The notes under the pieces: generated by a model | What the model was told of the DNA's origin: nothing | The model's database searches: none | The model's input: only the letters and a program-made list of their open reading frames with translations | NCBI GenBank assembly: GCA_937922005.1 | Contig: CAKZWV010000029.1 | Location: 1-41,040 of the forward strand | Direction of reading: 5' to 3' | DNA length: 41,040 nt | Source: an uncultured Clostridia bacterium | GTDB taxonomy: Bacteria; Bacillota; Clostridia; Saccharofermentanales; DTU023 | Part shown: piece after piece, positions 6,714-14,559 of the stretch | Layout: every line of letters begins with the position of its first letter | Numbering within the stretch: position 1 is the stretch's first letter | Made by a program: the position numbers and the translations under genes

Positions 6714-7223
6714 ATGAAGAAGAAAGCAATTCTAGCATCTCTGCTGATTCTGGCCCTTTTGGCTCCAGTGATTGGCGTCAATGCTTTGTTTATGCCGGCG
6801 CCTCAATATAGTTCGGAGGGAGTGTATCCCACTTATAAGCCTTATGCAGCTTATCCCACCGACCTTTATGCTGGTCTTTATGCCCCGTTTGGAGCTGCCC
6901 CGTATTCCCCCTATGGGCCTTATGCGGTCAACTACTACGACGTGTATCAGGATGCAGGGCTCCCCTTCTACGGGTATGCGAATTATTACTATACCGGAAA
7001 TTATCCTTATTACGGGTATCCGGTGAATGATCTGTATTCCTATTGGACTTACTACTATCCCAGTGTTGAAACCGTTCGCGGCACTGAGGGAGAAGTGGTT
7101 GCCTGTTTTGGGGAAGCAGCACCAATTCTGTACAATCGTTTCTTTAATTCGATTCAAGATCCTGTCTTCCAGACAACTTGGAGTGCGGCACCTATGGTAC
7201 CCTTTGCTCCTTGCCTGTTCTAA
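6714..7223 (+). CDS. Secreted tyrosine-rich protein 3 (short)
   Basis: A 169-aa protein with a signal peptide (MKKKAILASLLILALLAPVI, cleavage near VNA). The body (about 30-120) is dominated by Tyr, Pro, Ala and Gly (PYSPYGPYAVNYYDVY; NYYYTGNYPYYGYP). The C-terminal 45 residues are less biased, contain two Cys and end in PFAPCLF. It lacks the conserved TYDIYVYE / GYFNSRP core of its two neighbours, so it is a relative by composition and location only. AAAGGAAAT lies upstream of the ATG. It has no anchor. The function is unknown; a shared extracellular role with the two upstream genes is inferred from adjacency and the shared leader element. Confidence 0.75.
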   Translation: MKKKAILASLLILALLAPVIGVNALFMPAPQYSSEGVYPTYKPYAAYPTDLYAGLYAPFGAAPYSPYGPYAVNYYDVYQDAGLPFYGYANYYYTGNYPYYGYPVNDLYSYWTYYYPSVETVRGTEGEVVACFGEAAPILYNRFFNSIQDPVFQTTWSAAPMVPFAPCLF

Positions 7224-7250
7224 GATAGGCTGAAAGCGTTTGGGGCTGGT

Positions 7251-7370
7251 GGCGCTAGCCTTGCTATAAAGGCGCAAGTCCTTAGGTATAGGCCTAAGTC
7301 CTTATCGGAAGGCGCTAGCTCTTACTGGAAGGCGCAGGCCCTTAACGGAAGGCGCAGGCGTCGCCCCCTC
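7251..7370 (+). repeat. Tandem array, six copies of a 20-bp unit
   Basis: Units start at 7251, 7271, 7291, 7311, 7331 and 7351, exactly 20 bp apart. Examples are GGCGCAAGTCCTTAGGTATA and GGCGCAGGCCCTTAACGGAA. Copies are degenerate but in phase. The array is intergenic and contiguous, with no spacers. Confidence 0.85.
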
Positions 7371-7375
7371 TTTAA

Positions 7376-7386
7376 CAAATACTCCC
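7376..7386 (-). repeat. GGGAGTATTTG word, copy 2
   Basis: Left arm of the hairpin. Read on the minus strand it continues TTAAA, as copy 1 does. Confidence 0.8.
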
Positions 7387-7449
7387 GCCCCCTTTTGGCG
7401 GCTTCCCTTTGAGTCTTAGTCGTGGCTTAGAGGGAGCGTGAAGGGGGGA

Positions 7450-7459
7450 GGGAGTATTT
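7450..7459 (+). repeat. GGGAGTATTT word, copy 3
   Basis: Right arm of the hairpin; the eleventh base is T rather than G. Confidence 0.75.
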
Positions 7460-7470
7460 TTTTTCGGGGC

Positions 7471-7499
7471 TTGCGTAAAGTTGCGGTGGGCTCTAAAAT
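7471..7499 (+). promoter_or_regulatory. Promoter of the polyamine operon
   Basis: TTGCGT (7471-7476), a 17-bp spacer and TAAAAT (7494-7499). The start site would be near 7506, about 30 nt before speD. Confidence 0.6.
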
Positions 7500-7538
7500 A
7501 GGGGCTACATTGGCCAAGGCTGCCAAGGATTCCATGTT

Positions 7539-8498
7539 GTGAAAAATGAGGAGGAACAAGCGGAGATGGAGGGAGCACGTGCTGGTATGGGCGTCCCGGA
7601 GAGTGCGGGGTCGGCGAAGGCCCCGGACGGGAAGAAGGGAGCGCCTCCCCCGAAAATTGCCTTGTATGGTTTTAATAACCTGACGAAGAGCTTGAGCTTT
7701 AATATTTATGATATTAGCTATGCCGGAAGCGTCAAGGAACGGCAGGAGTATCTGGCCTATATTGATGAGCAGTATAATTCGGCACGATTGACGGATATTT
7801 TGTGTGGGGTGACCGAGAGGATCGGGGCCCACATTTTGAATATTTCTAAACAAGATTATGACCCTCAGGGGGCATCTGTAAATATCTTGATCGCAGAGGC
7901 GGATGTCCCGAAGGATCTCGTGGATCCTTCGAATAACTTGGGGAATGTCGATATGGCTATGAAGCCGACTTTCCCGGAAGGGGAGGAGGAGGCCCAGGGG
8001 GGCGTCCCTCAGATCATCCATGCTCACTTGGATAAGAGCCATGTGACGGTCCATACTTTTCCGGAGTCACATCCGGATAAGGCGATTTCGACCTTTCGGG
8101 TGGACCTCGACGTGTCGACCTGTGGAAAGGTGTCGCCCTTAAGCAGTCTGGACTATCTGATTAAGAGTTTTGACTCGGATATCATCACGATCGATTATCG
8201 GGTCCGGGGTTTTACCCGGGATAATAATGGAAAGAAGTATTTCCTGGACCAGTCGATGGCCTCGATTCAGGACCATATTTCGGATGAGATCTTGCAGGAT
8301 TATTTTGCAGTGGATATGAATATGTATCAGGCGAACCTCTTTCATACCCGCCTGATGCTGAAGGATGTAGACCTGCAGAGTTATCTTTTTAACCTGGATG
8401 TGGCCGAGCTCCGGCCGGCCCAGCGCCTCCAGATCACGGAGGCCATCCAAAAGGAGATGATTGATATTTATAGTGGGATGAATGTCTATGATGAGTAG
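7539..8498 (+). CDS. speD: S-adenosylmethionine decarboxylase proenzyme (enterobacterial SpeD type)
   Basis: Makes decarboxylated SAM, the aminopropyl donor for spermidine. The autocleavage site is clear in AHLDKSHVTVHTFPESHP: Lys166-Ser167, with the Ser becoming the pyruvoyl group. Family hallmarks include FRVDLDVSTCG, DYRVRGFTRD, NMYQANLFHTR and EIYY-like IDIYSGMN near the end. The start is uncertain: GTG 7539 has AAGGA 9 nt upstream, while an in-frame ATG at 7566 has GAGGAGG but at a 12-nt distance. Either way there is a non-conserved Gly/Ala/Glu/Pro-rich extension of about 30-40 residues before IALYGFNNLTKSLSFN. It is the first gene of a tight operon; the next gene overlaps its end by 17 bp. 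Confidence 0.93.
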   Translation: MKNEEEQAEMEGARAGMGVPESAGSAKAPDGKKGAPPPKIALYGFNNLTKSLSFNIYDISYAGSVKERQEYLAYIDEQYNSARLTDILCGVTERIGAHILNISKQDYDPQGASVNILIAEADVPKDLVDPSNNLGNVDMAMKPTFPEGEEEAQGGVPQIIHAHLDKSHVTVHTFPESHPDKAISTFRVDLDVSTCGKVSPLSSLDYLIKSFDSDIITIDYRVRGFTRDNNGKKYFLDQSMASIQDHISDEILQDYFAVDMNMYQANLFHTRLMLKDVDLQSYLFNLDVAELRPAQRLQITEAIQKEMIDIYSGMNVYDE

Positions 8499-10197
8499 AG
8501 ACGGAAGAGTTGGCGGGGGCCTGGGCGGCCTTGGGACTGGGCGCTTTGGCAGCGCTGCGTCAGCGGGCACTGGCGGCCTTTCGGATCGGATGGGCGGCCT
8601 TGCTGATCGAATTGGTAATGCCAACGCTAGCAGCTTGACCGATAAGGCTGGGCGAATTCTGGGTTCGGGTGCCTTGTCGGACCGCCTGAAAGCCCGTCGC
8701 CTGGGTCGGCCGGTGGAGCCAGTCATGGACTGGACCTATCAGCTGGACCAGGAGGAGGCTCCTTTGGCGGATGCCCTCACGGCTTATCGCCTGCGGCGGA
8801 TGGTCTCTTTTGATGTGCCTGGCCACAAGAAGGGGAAGGGAAACCCGGAGTTGACGGATTTCCTGGGCCTGCGCTGTCTGTCGGTGGATGCCAACTCTAT
8901 GAAGATGCTCGATAATCTCATCCACCCGGTCTCTGTGATCAAGGAGGCGGAGGAGCTGGCGGCGGATGCCTTTGGGGCAGGGGCGGCCTTTTTCATGGTG
9001 AACGGGACTTCTTCGGCGGTCCAGGCCATGGTTATGGGGACCTTGCAGCCCGGGGAAAAGATCATCATGCCCCGGAATGTCCACCGCTCGGCCATCAATG
9101 CCCTGATTCTTAGCCGGGGGGTCCCGATTTATGTGAATCCGGGCCTCAATGAGGAGCTGGGGGTCCCCCTGGGGATGAGTGTGGAGGCGGTCGCTGAGGC
9201 CATTGCCGCCCACCCCGATGCCAAGGCGGTCTTGGTCAACAACCCCACCTATTATGGGGTCTGTGCCAACCTCAAGAAGATCGTTGAAATTGCCCATGCA
9301 GCAGGGATGCGGGTTTTGGTGGATGAGGCCCATGGAACCCACTTCTACTTTTCGCCTGACCTGCCGACGGGGGCCATGCGGGCAGGGGCGGACCTGGCGG
9401 CGGTGAGTCTCCACAAGACGGGAGGCTCTCTAACCCAAAGTTCGATCCTCCTCATGAGCCAGTCTCTCGTGGACCAGGATGAGGCCGGCTATATGCGCCA
9501 GATCATCAACCTGACCCAGACGACTTCGGCCTCCTACCTTCTCATGGTCTCCTTGGATATTTCCCGCAGGACCCTGGCGACCCGGGGGCCAGGCATTATG
9601 CAAGACCTCTTGGGTTATGCCCAGTATGCCCGGGAGGAGATCGACAAAATCGGCGGCTATATGGCTTTTGATAAGTCGTTCTGCGACGGGGATGCTTTTT
9701 ATGACTTTGACCTCACTAAATTATCCATCCACACTCGCACGATGGGCCTTACCGGCCTGGAGGTCTATGATCTTCTCCGGGATGATTATAATATTCAGGT
9801 GGAATTTGGTGATTTAGGGAATTTCTTAGCAATTCTCTCTCTGGGGGACCGGCCTATGGCTATTGAGCGTCTCATTGCCGCCCTCCAGGATATTCGTCGC
9901 CAGTACGGGAAGCCTCCGGAGGCCAACTTGGTCAGTGAATATATTCCCCCGGTTGTGAAATTGAGCCCAGCTGAGGCATTCTATGCTAAGAGCGAGCAGC
10001 TCCCCTTGAAGGACTGCCTGGGGCGGATTTCGACAGAATTTATCATGTGCTATCCCCCGGGGATCCCGATTTTAGCTCCAGGGGAGCTTGTTACCCCAGA
10101 AAGCCTAGAGTATATCGCCTTTGCCAAGAGTAAGGGGGCCTCGATGACGGGGACCCAGGACTTGGCTTTGGAAAATCTCAACGTGGCGATTGAGTAG
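8482..10197 (+). CDS. speA: Arginine decarboxylase, Orn/Lys/Arg decarboxylase (fold type I) family
   Basis: PLP enzyme that converts arginine to agmatine. The core begins near residue 91 (EEAPLADALTAYRLRRMVSFDVPGHKKG) and carries DEAHGTHFYF and the PLP lysine Lys312 in SLHKTGGSLTQSS; the C-terminal domain has MCYPPGIPILAPGE. The core of about 480 aa is the short Firmicutes form. Arginine rather than lysine or ornithine as substrate is inferred from the agmatinase two genes on. ATG 8482 overlaps speD; ATGs at 8488 and 8491 are alternatives, none with a strong SD, so coupling is likely. The first ~85 residues are an unusual Gly/Ala/Ser-rich extension with repeated motifs such as GLSDRMGG, GLADRIGN and ALSDRLKA. 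Confidence 0.9.
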   Translation: MSMMSRDGRVGGGLGGLGTGRFGSAASAGTGGLSDRMGGLADRIGNANASSLTDKAGRILGSGALSDRLKARRLGRPVEPVMDWTYQLDQEEAPLADALTAYRLRRMVSFDVPGHKKGKGNPELTDFLGLRCLSVDANSMKMLDNLIHPVSVIKEAEELAADAFGAGAAFFMVNGTSSAVQAMVMGTLQPGEKIIMPRNVHRSAINALILSRGVPIYVNPGLNEELGVPLGMSVEAVAEAIAAHPDAKAVLVNNPTYYGVCANLKKIVEIAHAAGMRVLVDEAHGTHFYFSPDLPTGAMRAGADLAAVSLHKTGGSLTQSSILLMSQSLVDQDEAGYMRQIINLTQTTSASYLLMVSLDISRRTLATRGPGIMQDLLGYAQYAREEIDKIGGYMAFDKSFCDGDAFYDFDLTKLSIHTRTMGLTGLEVYDLLRDDYNIQVEFGDLGNFLAILSLGDRPMAIERLIAALQDIRRQYGKPPEANLVSEYIPPVVKLSPAEAFYAKSEQLPLKDCLGRISTEFIMCYPPGIPILAPGELVTPESLEYIAFAKSKGASMTGTQDLALENLNVAIE

Positions 10198-10205
10198 GAG
10201 GAACC

Positions 10206-11093
10206 ATGCAAAGTATCACAGAATTATGGTATGACGAACCCCATACCGAGGGCACCAAGCTCCATATTAAGATAAACCGTGAGCTCTATCACGGCGAGAG
10301 CGACTTCCAAGAGATTAGTGTCTTGGAGAGCGCCGACTTTGGACGGATTCTCGTCCTCGATGGACGGCTCATGCTTACCCAAAAAGATGAATTTATGTAC
10401 CACGAGATGATCACCCACCCCGCTATGGCCGTCCATCCGGGGGTCAAACGGGCCCTTATCATCGGGGGGGGCGACGGAGGGGTCCTCCGCCAGCTCACCC
10501 AGTACAAGGGCATTGAAAAGATCGACCTCGTGGATATCGATGGGGCAGTGGTCGACGTGGCAAGGGAATATTTTCCGGAGATGACTCAGGGCTTTGACGA
10601 TCCCCGTCTGACCCTGCACTTTGAGGATGGCCTGCGCTTTGTCCGCTCGGCCAGCGAGGCTTACGACCTCATTATTGTTGACTCTACCGATCCTTTTGGC
10701 CCCGGTGAAAGCCTTTTTACCCGGGAATTTTACGGGAATTGCTTTAATGCCTTGACAGACCGGGGGATTATGGTCAACCAGCACGAAAGCCCCTTTTATG
10801 ACCGCGAGGCCTCCGAGGCCGTCTCGGCCCATGAGAAGACCCAGGCGGTTTTCCCCCTAGCCTTTCTCTACCAGGCACACATCCCGACATACCCCTCCGG
10901 CCATTGGCTATTCGGCTTTAATAGTAAATATTACAACCCCATTGTGGATTATGACCCCGCCCTTTTCACTTCCCAACATATTCTTACGTCTTATTATAAT
11001 CCTGACGTGCACCGGGCCTCTTTCTGCCTGCCTAATTATGTTTTGAATCTTTTAGGCGGCCAGGACCTGACGAAGATGGTGAGCGGGAGATAG
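10206..11093 (+). CDS. speE: Spermidine synthase
   Basis: Transfers the aminopropyl group from decarboxylated SAM to putrescine. The 295 aa are standard length. Recognised by ELWYDE at the start, YHEMITHPAM, the nucleotide-binding IIGGGDGGVLRQL, the acidic DLVDIDGAVVDVAREYFP, LHFEDGLRFV and the catalytic IIVDSTDPFGPGESLF; VHRASFCLPNY is at the C-terminus. AGGAGG lies 4 nt before the ATG, which starts 8 bp after speA. Unlike the other three enzymes here it has no N-terminal extension. Confidence 0.96.
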   Translation: MQSITELWYDEPHTEGTKLHIKINRELYHGESDFQEISVLESADFGRILVLDGRLMLTQKDEFMYHEMITHPAMAVHPGVKRALIIGGGDGGVLRQLTQYKGIEKIDLVDIDGAVVDVAREYFPEMTQGFDDPRLTLHFEDGLRFVRSASEAYDLIIVDSTDPFGPGESLFTREFYGNCFNALTDRGIMVNQHESPFYDREASEAVSAHEKTQAVFPLAFLYQAHIPTYPSGHWLFGFNSKYYNPIVDYDPALFTSQHILTSYYNPDVHRASFCLPNYVLNLLGGQDLTKMVSGR

Positions 11094-11180
11094 GAGCTCT
11101 GTGGAATCGGAGTCGTGATAGGGACCGATTGCCGTGAAGGTAATGCCTTTTAGTGAAAAAAATAAAGGAGATTGGACAAG

Positions 11181-12395
11181 ATGGATCAAAATGAGAAAGA
11201 TTTTGAACAGGAGCTAGCGACCCTGGTAGCTCGAATGCAGCGCCAAGGCAAAAAGACCTTGGGGACCTTGGCAGAAAAAGTGGAGCAGTGGGCCGTGGAG
11301 GCCAACGAACAGTGGAATGACTTTTCTGCCAAGGTGGAGGAGGCCATCCGGGTAGAAGAGGCCAAGGACAAGGCGGCGGAGGCGGCAGAAGCGGCGGAGG
11401 CGGCTTCTTACGAAGCGTCAGCCTGCAAAAAAACCGCCTTCGAAGCAGCTGCCTGCAAAACGACAGGCGAAAGCAGGAACCTTGCCTGGGGCGAAGCGCT
11501 AGATCCTGATAAGGACCCCTTCCCCCACCTCAACCAGGCTATGTTTAATGTTGCCACCCCCTATCAGGAGGCCGACCTGGTCTATTTTGGGGCCCCCTGG
11601 GATAGTACCGTGAGTTACCGGCCCGGATCTCGCTTTGGTCCCCAGGGCGTTCGCTCTGTGGCCTTTGGCGGTGGCATCGAGACCTACAGCCCCTACCAGG
11701 ATGCCGACCTTGAGGACCACCCTATTTGCGACGGAGGAGACCTAGCCCTCCCCTTTGGGATGGCTGAAGAGACTATGGCCCGCCTGGAAGCGACCGTAAC
11801 CCGCCTCCTGGCCGACAACAAAAAATTTATCATGATCGGCGGGGAACATTCTCTGACCCAGGCCCCCTTTAAGGCCTGCCTTGCGAAATATCCCGACCTC
11901 GAGATGCTCCATTTCGATGCCCATGCTGATGAAATGCCCGCCCTTTTTGAGAACAAATACTCCCATGGCTCAGTCATGCGTCGCTGCTGGGAGATGCAGG
12001 GGGTGGATAAAAAGGTCCATTCATTTGGAATTCGTTCAGCGGAAAAGGCTGAGTGGGCCTTTAGCCAAGCCCATATCGATTTTCATCCCTTTAGTCTGAA
12101 CGCCTTTGCGGGGGTCTGCGAGGAGTTGGCCGAGAAAAAGGTTCCGGTCTATTTGTCCCTGGACCTTGATGTCCTGGATCCTTCAGCCTTCCCTGGCACG
12201 GGGACCCCAGAGCCCGGTGGAGCCAGCTTCTCGGAGCTCTTGAAGGCCCTTTTGGCCCTGGGCCGGACTGGCCTGGCTAAGCAGGTCGTCGGGGCGGACA
12301 TCATGGAATTAGCCCCCGACTATGATCTTTCTGGCTGTTCTTCTATGCTAGCAGCCAAGGTCCTCCGGGAGCTGACCCTGCTCATGCTGGGTTAA
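11181..12395 (+). CDS. speB: Agmatinase (ureohydrolase family) with a long helical N-terminal extension
   Basis: Hydrolyses agmatine to putrescine and urea, joining SpeA to SpeE. Binuclear manganese ligands are visible: His223 in GGEHS, Asp246/His248/Asp250 in FDAHAD and the two Asp of SLDLDVLDPS, followed by the family signature FPGTGTPEPGG. ATG 11181 is preferred, with AAAGGAG 10 nt upstream; an upstream TTG would sit on the ribosome site. The catalytic domain starts near residue 115, so about 110 residues are extra. This part is predicted helical/coiled coil, then Ala/Glu-rich (AAEAAEAAEAASYEASACKK) with a duplicated ACK motif. It is last in the operon, after an 87-bp gap containing a small AATCGG / CCGATT stem. 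Confidence 0.92.
   Translation: MDQNEKDFEQELATLVARMQRQGKKTLGTLAEKVEQWAVEANEQWNDFSAKVEEAIRVEEAKDKAAEAAEAAEAASYEASACKKTAFEAAACKTTGESRNLAWGEALDPDKDPFPHLNQAMFNVATPYQEADLVYFGAPWDSTVSYRPGSRFGPQGVRSVAFGGGIETYSPYQDADLEDHPICDGGDLALPFGMAEETMARLEATVTRLLADNKKFIMIGGEHSLTQAPFKACLAKYPDLEMLHFDAHADEMPALFENKYSHGSVMRRCWEMQGVDKKVHSFGIRSAEKAEWAFSQAHIDFHPFSLNAFAGVCEELAEKKVPVYLSLDLDVLDPSAFPGTGTPEPGGASFSELLKALLALGRTGLAKQVVGADIMELAPDYDLSGCSSMLAAKVLRELTLLMLG
11954..11964 (-). repeat. GGGAGTATTTG word, copy 4
   Basis: Inside speB, antisense to the gene, where it encodes part of NKYSHG. Confidence 0.75.
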
Positions 12396-12409
12396 ATGGT
12401 CAACCACTC

Positions 12410-12460
12410 ATAGTCGGTAGATATAATAGTCGACAGATAGTTGATAGATAGTAGATAAGA
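12410..12460 (+). repeat. Degenerate repeat with a TATAAT box
   Basis: ATAGTCG recurs 16 bp apart (12410, 12426), followed by related ATAGAT/GTAGAT units. A perfect TATAAT lies at 12422-12427 but without a convincing -35 box. It may drive the downstream lipoprotein gene. Confidence 0.4.
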
Positions 12461-12490
12461 ATATTTTTGAGAATGAGGAGATAGCAACCT

Positions 12491-13450
12491 ATGCGTAAAA
12501 TTTGGCATTTATTAAAATTCCGTCTGAAGACCTTCCTTTTGGTCTGTCTCTTGGCGGTGCCCCTGGCTTCCTGCCAGAATGTGGGCAAACACACTAATCT
12601 AACCCCAGAAGAGGCCACGCAGGCGCAGACGGCTCCCACAGCCGAGTCAAAGGCCACGGAGGATTCTGCAACCCCGCCCGCAGAAGAGGGCAAGAAGGAA
12701 GACCAGGAGACTCAGGCGGAAGTCACCACTGCTGAGCCTGCCAAGTCCCAAGAATCAGCCGCTGAAGAGTCTGTATCGTCTGAAGAAGCTGGGCAAGAGG
12801 AAGAGAAGACTGAAGCTGGGCCCAAGGACACCAAGGAGACCCAAGCCAATGAGACGGAAGACTCCAAGAGCGGGGATGATAAGAAAGTTGAAAAAGATGG
12901 TATTAAAGGCGAATTCAATGATTTTCGCCTCTACAAGGTCTTTACCCCGGACCAGTATATGTACGTCCATAACTTCCCAGATCTCGTTATGACCAAGGAT
13001 GACCCCAAAGCCCAGATTCACCGCCAGGTCCGGATGACCTTCCTGCCGACAGAAAACATGAGTGCGGTTATGAAGAGCATCAAGGACGTCGCCAAAGTGG
13101 AGACCAACCTGTCATGGCGGGGGGGAGAAGTCCAAGTCTTGAAGATGCAGCCAGCTCGGCCAGAAGATATTGAAAAGAATAAAAAGAAGGCCAAGCCCAC
13201 TGTAGACCCCAACCATCCTGAGCTCCAGATGCCAACCCAGGTACAAGCCAAGGAACAAGAAGAGGATATGCCAGACCCGATCTTCCTCATTTTCTCTTCG
13301 GTGACCAAGACCTCCAGTATGGCCTTCTATTACACCGGGACGGGGATTACTGTGGATGATCCGGAAGTTAAGGCCATCTATGAAAATATTCAATTTAACA
13401 CTGGCAAATTAGACAAGGCGGTCGAGGAAAAACTTCGCAAGAAGGACTAG
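12491..13450 (+). CDS. Lipoprotein of unknown function
   Basis: A 319-aa protein with a type II signal peptide; the lipobox VPLASC puts the lipidated Cys at residue 28. Residues about 30-135 are a disordered Glu/Ala/Thr/Ser-rich linker (QSAAEESVSSEEAGQEEEKT), typical of a spacer through the wall. The folded domain (about 138-319) has GEFNDFRLYKVFTPDQYMYV, a basic Lys-rich loop and FLIFSSVTKTSSMAFYYTG, and ends in a helical EEKLRKKD. I do not recognise the domain. GAGGAG lies 10 nt before the ATG. It probably acts on the outer face of the membrane. Confidence 0.78.
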   Translation: MRKIWHLLKFRLKTFLLVCLLAVPLASCQNVGKHTNLTPEEATQAQTAPTAESKATEDSATPPAEEGKKEDQETQAEVTTAEPAKSQESAAEESVSSEEAGQEEEKTEAGPKDTKETQANETEDSKSGDDKKVEKDGIKGEFNDFRLYKVFTPDQYMYVHNFPDLVMTKDDPKAQIHRQVRMTFLPTENMSAVMKSIKDVAKVETNLSWRGGEVQVLKMQPARPEDIEKNKKKAKPTVDPNHPELQMPTQVQAKEQEEDMPDPIFLIFSSVTKTSSMAFYYTGTGITVDDPEVKAIYENIQFNTGKLDKAVEEKLRKKD

Positions 13451-13503
13451 GTTCTTAAGCAGCAAAGACCATAAAAAAGCTAGCAAAAGAGGAAGGAAGG
13501 ATC

Positions 13504-14559
13504 ATGGAAGATCTGGAAGATAAAATAAATCCTGCACTCCAGGAGAACACGGAAGAGACGGGGCCTGCGTCCGAAGCACGAACGACCCAGGAGGAAAATA
13601 TCCAGGAGGAAAATACCCAGGAGGAAAATATCCAGGAGGAGGAAGCCCAAGATGAAGAAGATGGCTTGAAGGAAGGCTTTATCCCCATCAATTGGGCCTC
13701 CCCCATCAATGTCTACCTCTGGAGCATTGTGAGTCTGGCCTTTGGCATTCTGGCCATCCTGATGGTTTCTGATTACACCATCGACATCCCCTTCAAGCTG
13801 AAAATGCTCCTCCTCATCATCTGCCTTCCCCTGTCCCTCGGTGCCTTTTACTTGTACCGCCGCCAGGCGAAGATTTATCAGCTCTTTGCCTATGAAGCCA
13901 AGGGGGAGAGTAAAAATTCTTGGCAAGAGGCCGTGATTGCCCATCTCACGAGTCAGATTCCCGAAGAGGCCATGGCCCCGGGCGATCAGCTGGTGGAACT
14001 CGGCTCCTCCTATGGGGCCCTTGCCATCAACCTCCGCCTGCAACATCCAGATTGTGAAATCACCTCCCTTGACAATACGAAGATTGACGCAAACTACGAT
14101 CCCCGTCTGGCCCCCCATAACGCCCGTTACCTGGGTCAGGAAACCGGCCTCCACTTCCTGGAAGCTAACTTTGCGGAATATGCGAAGACGCATGAGGGAG
14201 TATTTGCAGGATTACTGGCGAATTTTGCTCTATGTCGCTTGCCGGTTGATACCATAGCCCAGCGCTACGATGCCCTCGAAGAGTACCTACAAATGATCCA
14301 GCCTGGGGGTTTTTTCTTGATTCAGGATTTTTGGGCGGATGAGCGTTATTGGGGTCAGCAAAAGACCCTGGATGCCTTCTGTCGACAGCTGGAACGGGAG
14401 GGCTTTACGGACCTCGCCTTGGTTGATGTGGCCCATGATCCGGCCCTGGGCCTCCCTACCCTCCTTCAGAAGGATGGAGTTTTGGGGAAAATGCGGATTT
14501 TAAAGGGGCGGAAGGGCATGAGCCCTGTGTCGGCTCCTGAGGAAAGGATAGAACCATGA
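13504..14559 (+). CDS. Membrane-anchored class I SAM-methyltransferase-like protein
   Basis: A 351-aa protein. Residues 1-60 are acidic and disordered, with four QEEN-type repeats. Two transmembrane helices follow (about 69-88 and 99-117), with basic RRQ after the second. The C-terminal domain (about 130-335) looks like a Rossmann methyltransferase: LVELGSSYGALAINL (motif I), EITSLDNTKID (acidic motif II), an Asn-Phe region near LLANFALCRLP and a motif III-like YLQMIQPGGFFLIQD. The substrate is unknown. GGAAGG precedes the ATG. The stop overlaps the next gene (ATGA), so the two are co-translated. Confidence 0.7.
   Translation: MEDLEDKINPALQENTEETGPASEARTTQEENIQEENTQEENIQEEEAQDEEDGLKEGFIPINWASPINVYLWSIVSLAFGILAILMVSDYTIDIPFKLKMLLLIICLPLSLGAFYLYRRQAKIYQLFAYEAKGESKNSWQEAVIAHLTSQIPEEAMAPGDQLVELGSSYGALAINLRLQHPDCEITSLDNTKIDANYDPRLAPHNARYLGQETGLHFLEANFAEYAKTHEGVFAGLLANFALCRLPVDTIAQRYDALEEYLQMIQPGGFFLIQDFWADERYWGQQKTLDAFCRQLEREGFTDLALVDVAHDPALGLPTLLQKDGVLGKMRILKGRKGMSPVSAPEERIEP
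13588..13647 (+). repeat. 15-bp tandem repeat inside the coding region, four copies
   Basis: Copies of CAGGAGGAAAATATC begin at 13588, 13603, 13618 and 13633 (the last is diverged). Each encodes QEENI/T. Whole-unit changes would keep the frame, so the acidic linker length could vary between strains. Confidence 0.85.
14196..14206 (+). repeat. GGGAGTATTTG word, copy 5
   Basis: Within the methyltransferase-like gene, encoding part of EGVFAG. The frame differs from that of the copies at 18527 and 11954. Confidence 0.75.

Larger units (their letters stand above)
7376..7466 (+). terminator. Large hairpin made by an inverted pair of the GGGAGTATTT word
   Basis: The left arm AAATACTCCCGCCCCCTT (7377-7394) pairs with AAGGGGGGAGGGAGTATTT (7441-7459), with one mismatch and one bulge. 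The right arm runs straight into T(5), giving an eight-T run. It probably ends transcription from the third Tyr-rich gene and lies just ahead of the speD promoter. The loop region can form a weaker inner stem. Confidence 0.6.

Noticed and set aside
7251..7370. CRISPR array
   Set aside because: The 20-bp units are contiguous with no unique spacers, are degenerate, and no cas genes are nearby; the same holds for the other arrays.
8139..9414. Long open frames on the minus strand opposite speD/speA
   Set aside because: They lie fully antisense to clearly conserved enzymes, have Pro/Arg/His-rich translations typical of shadow frames in GC-rich genes, and lack ribosome sites.
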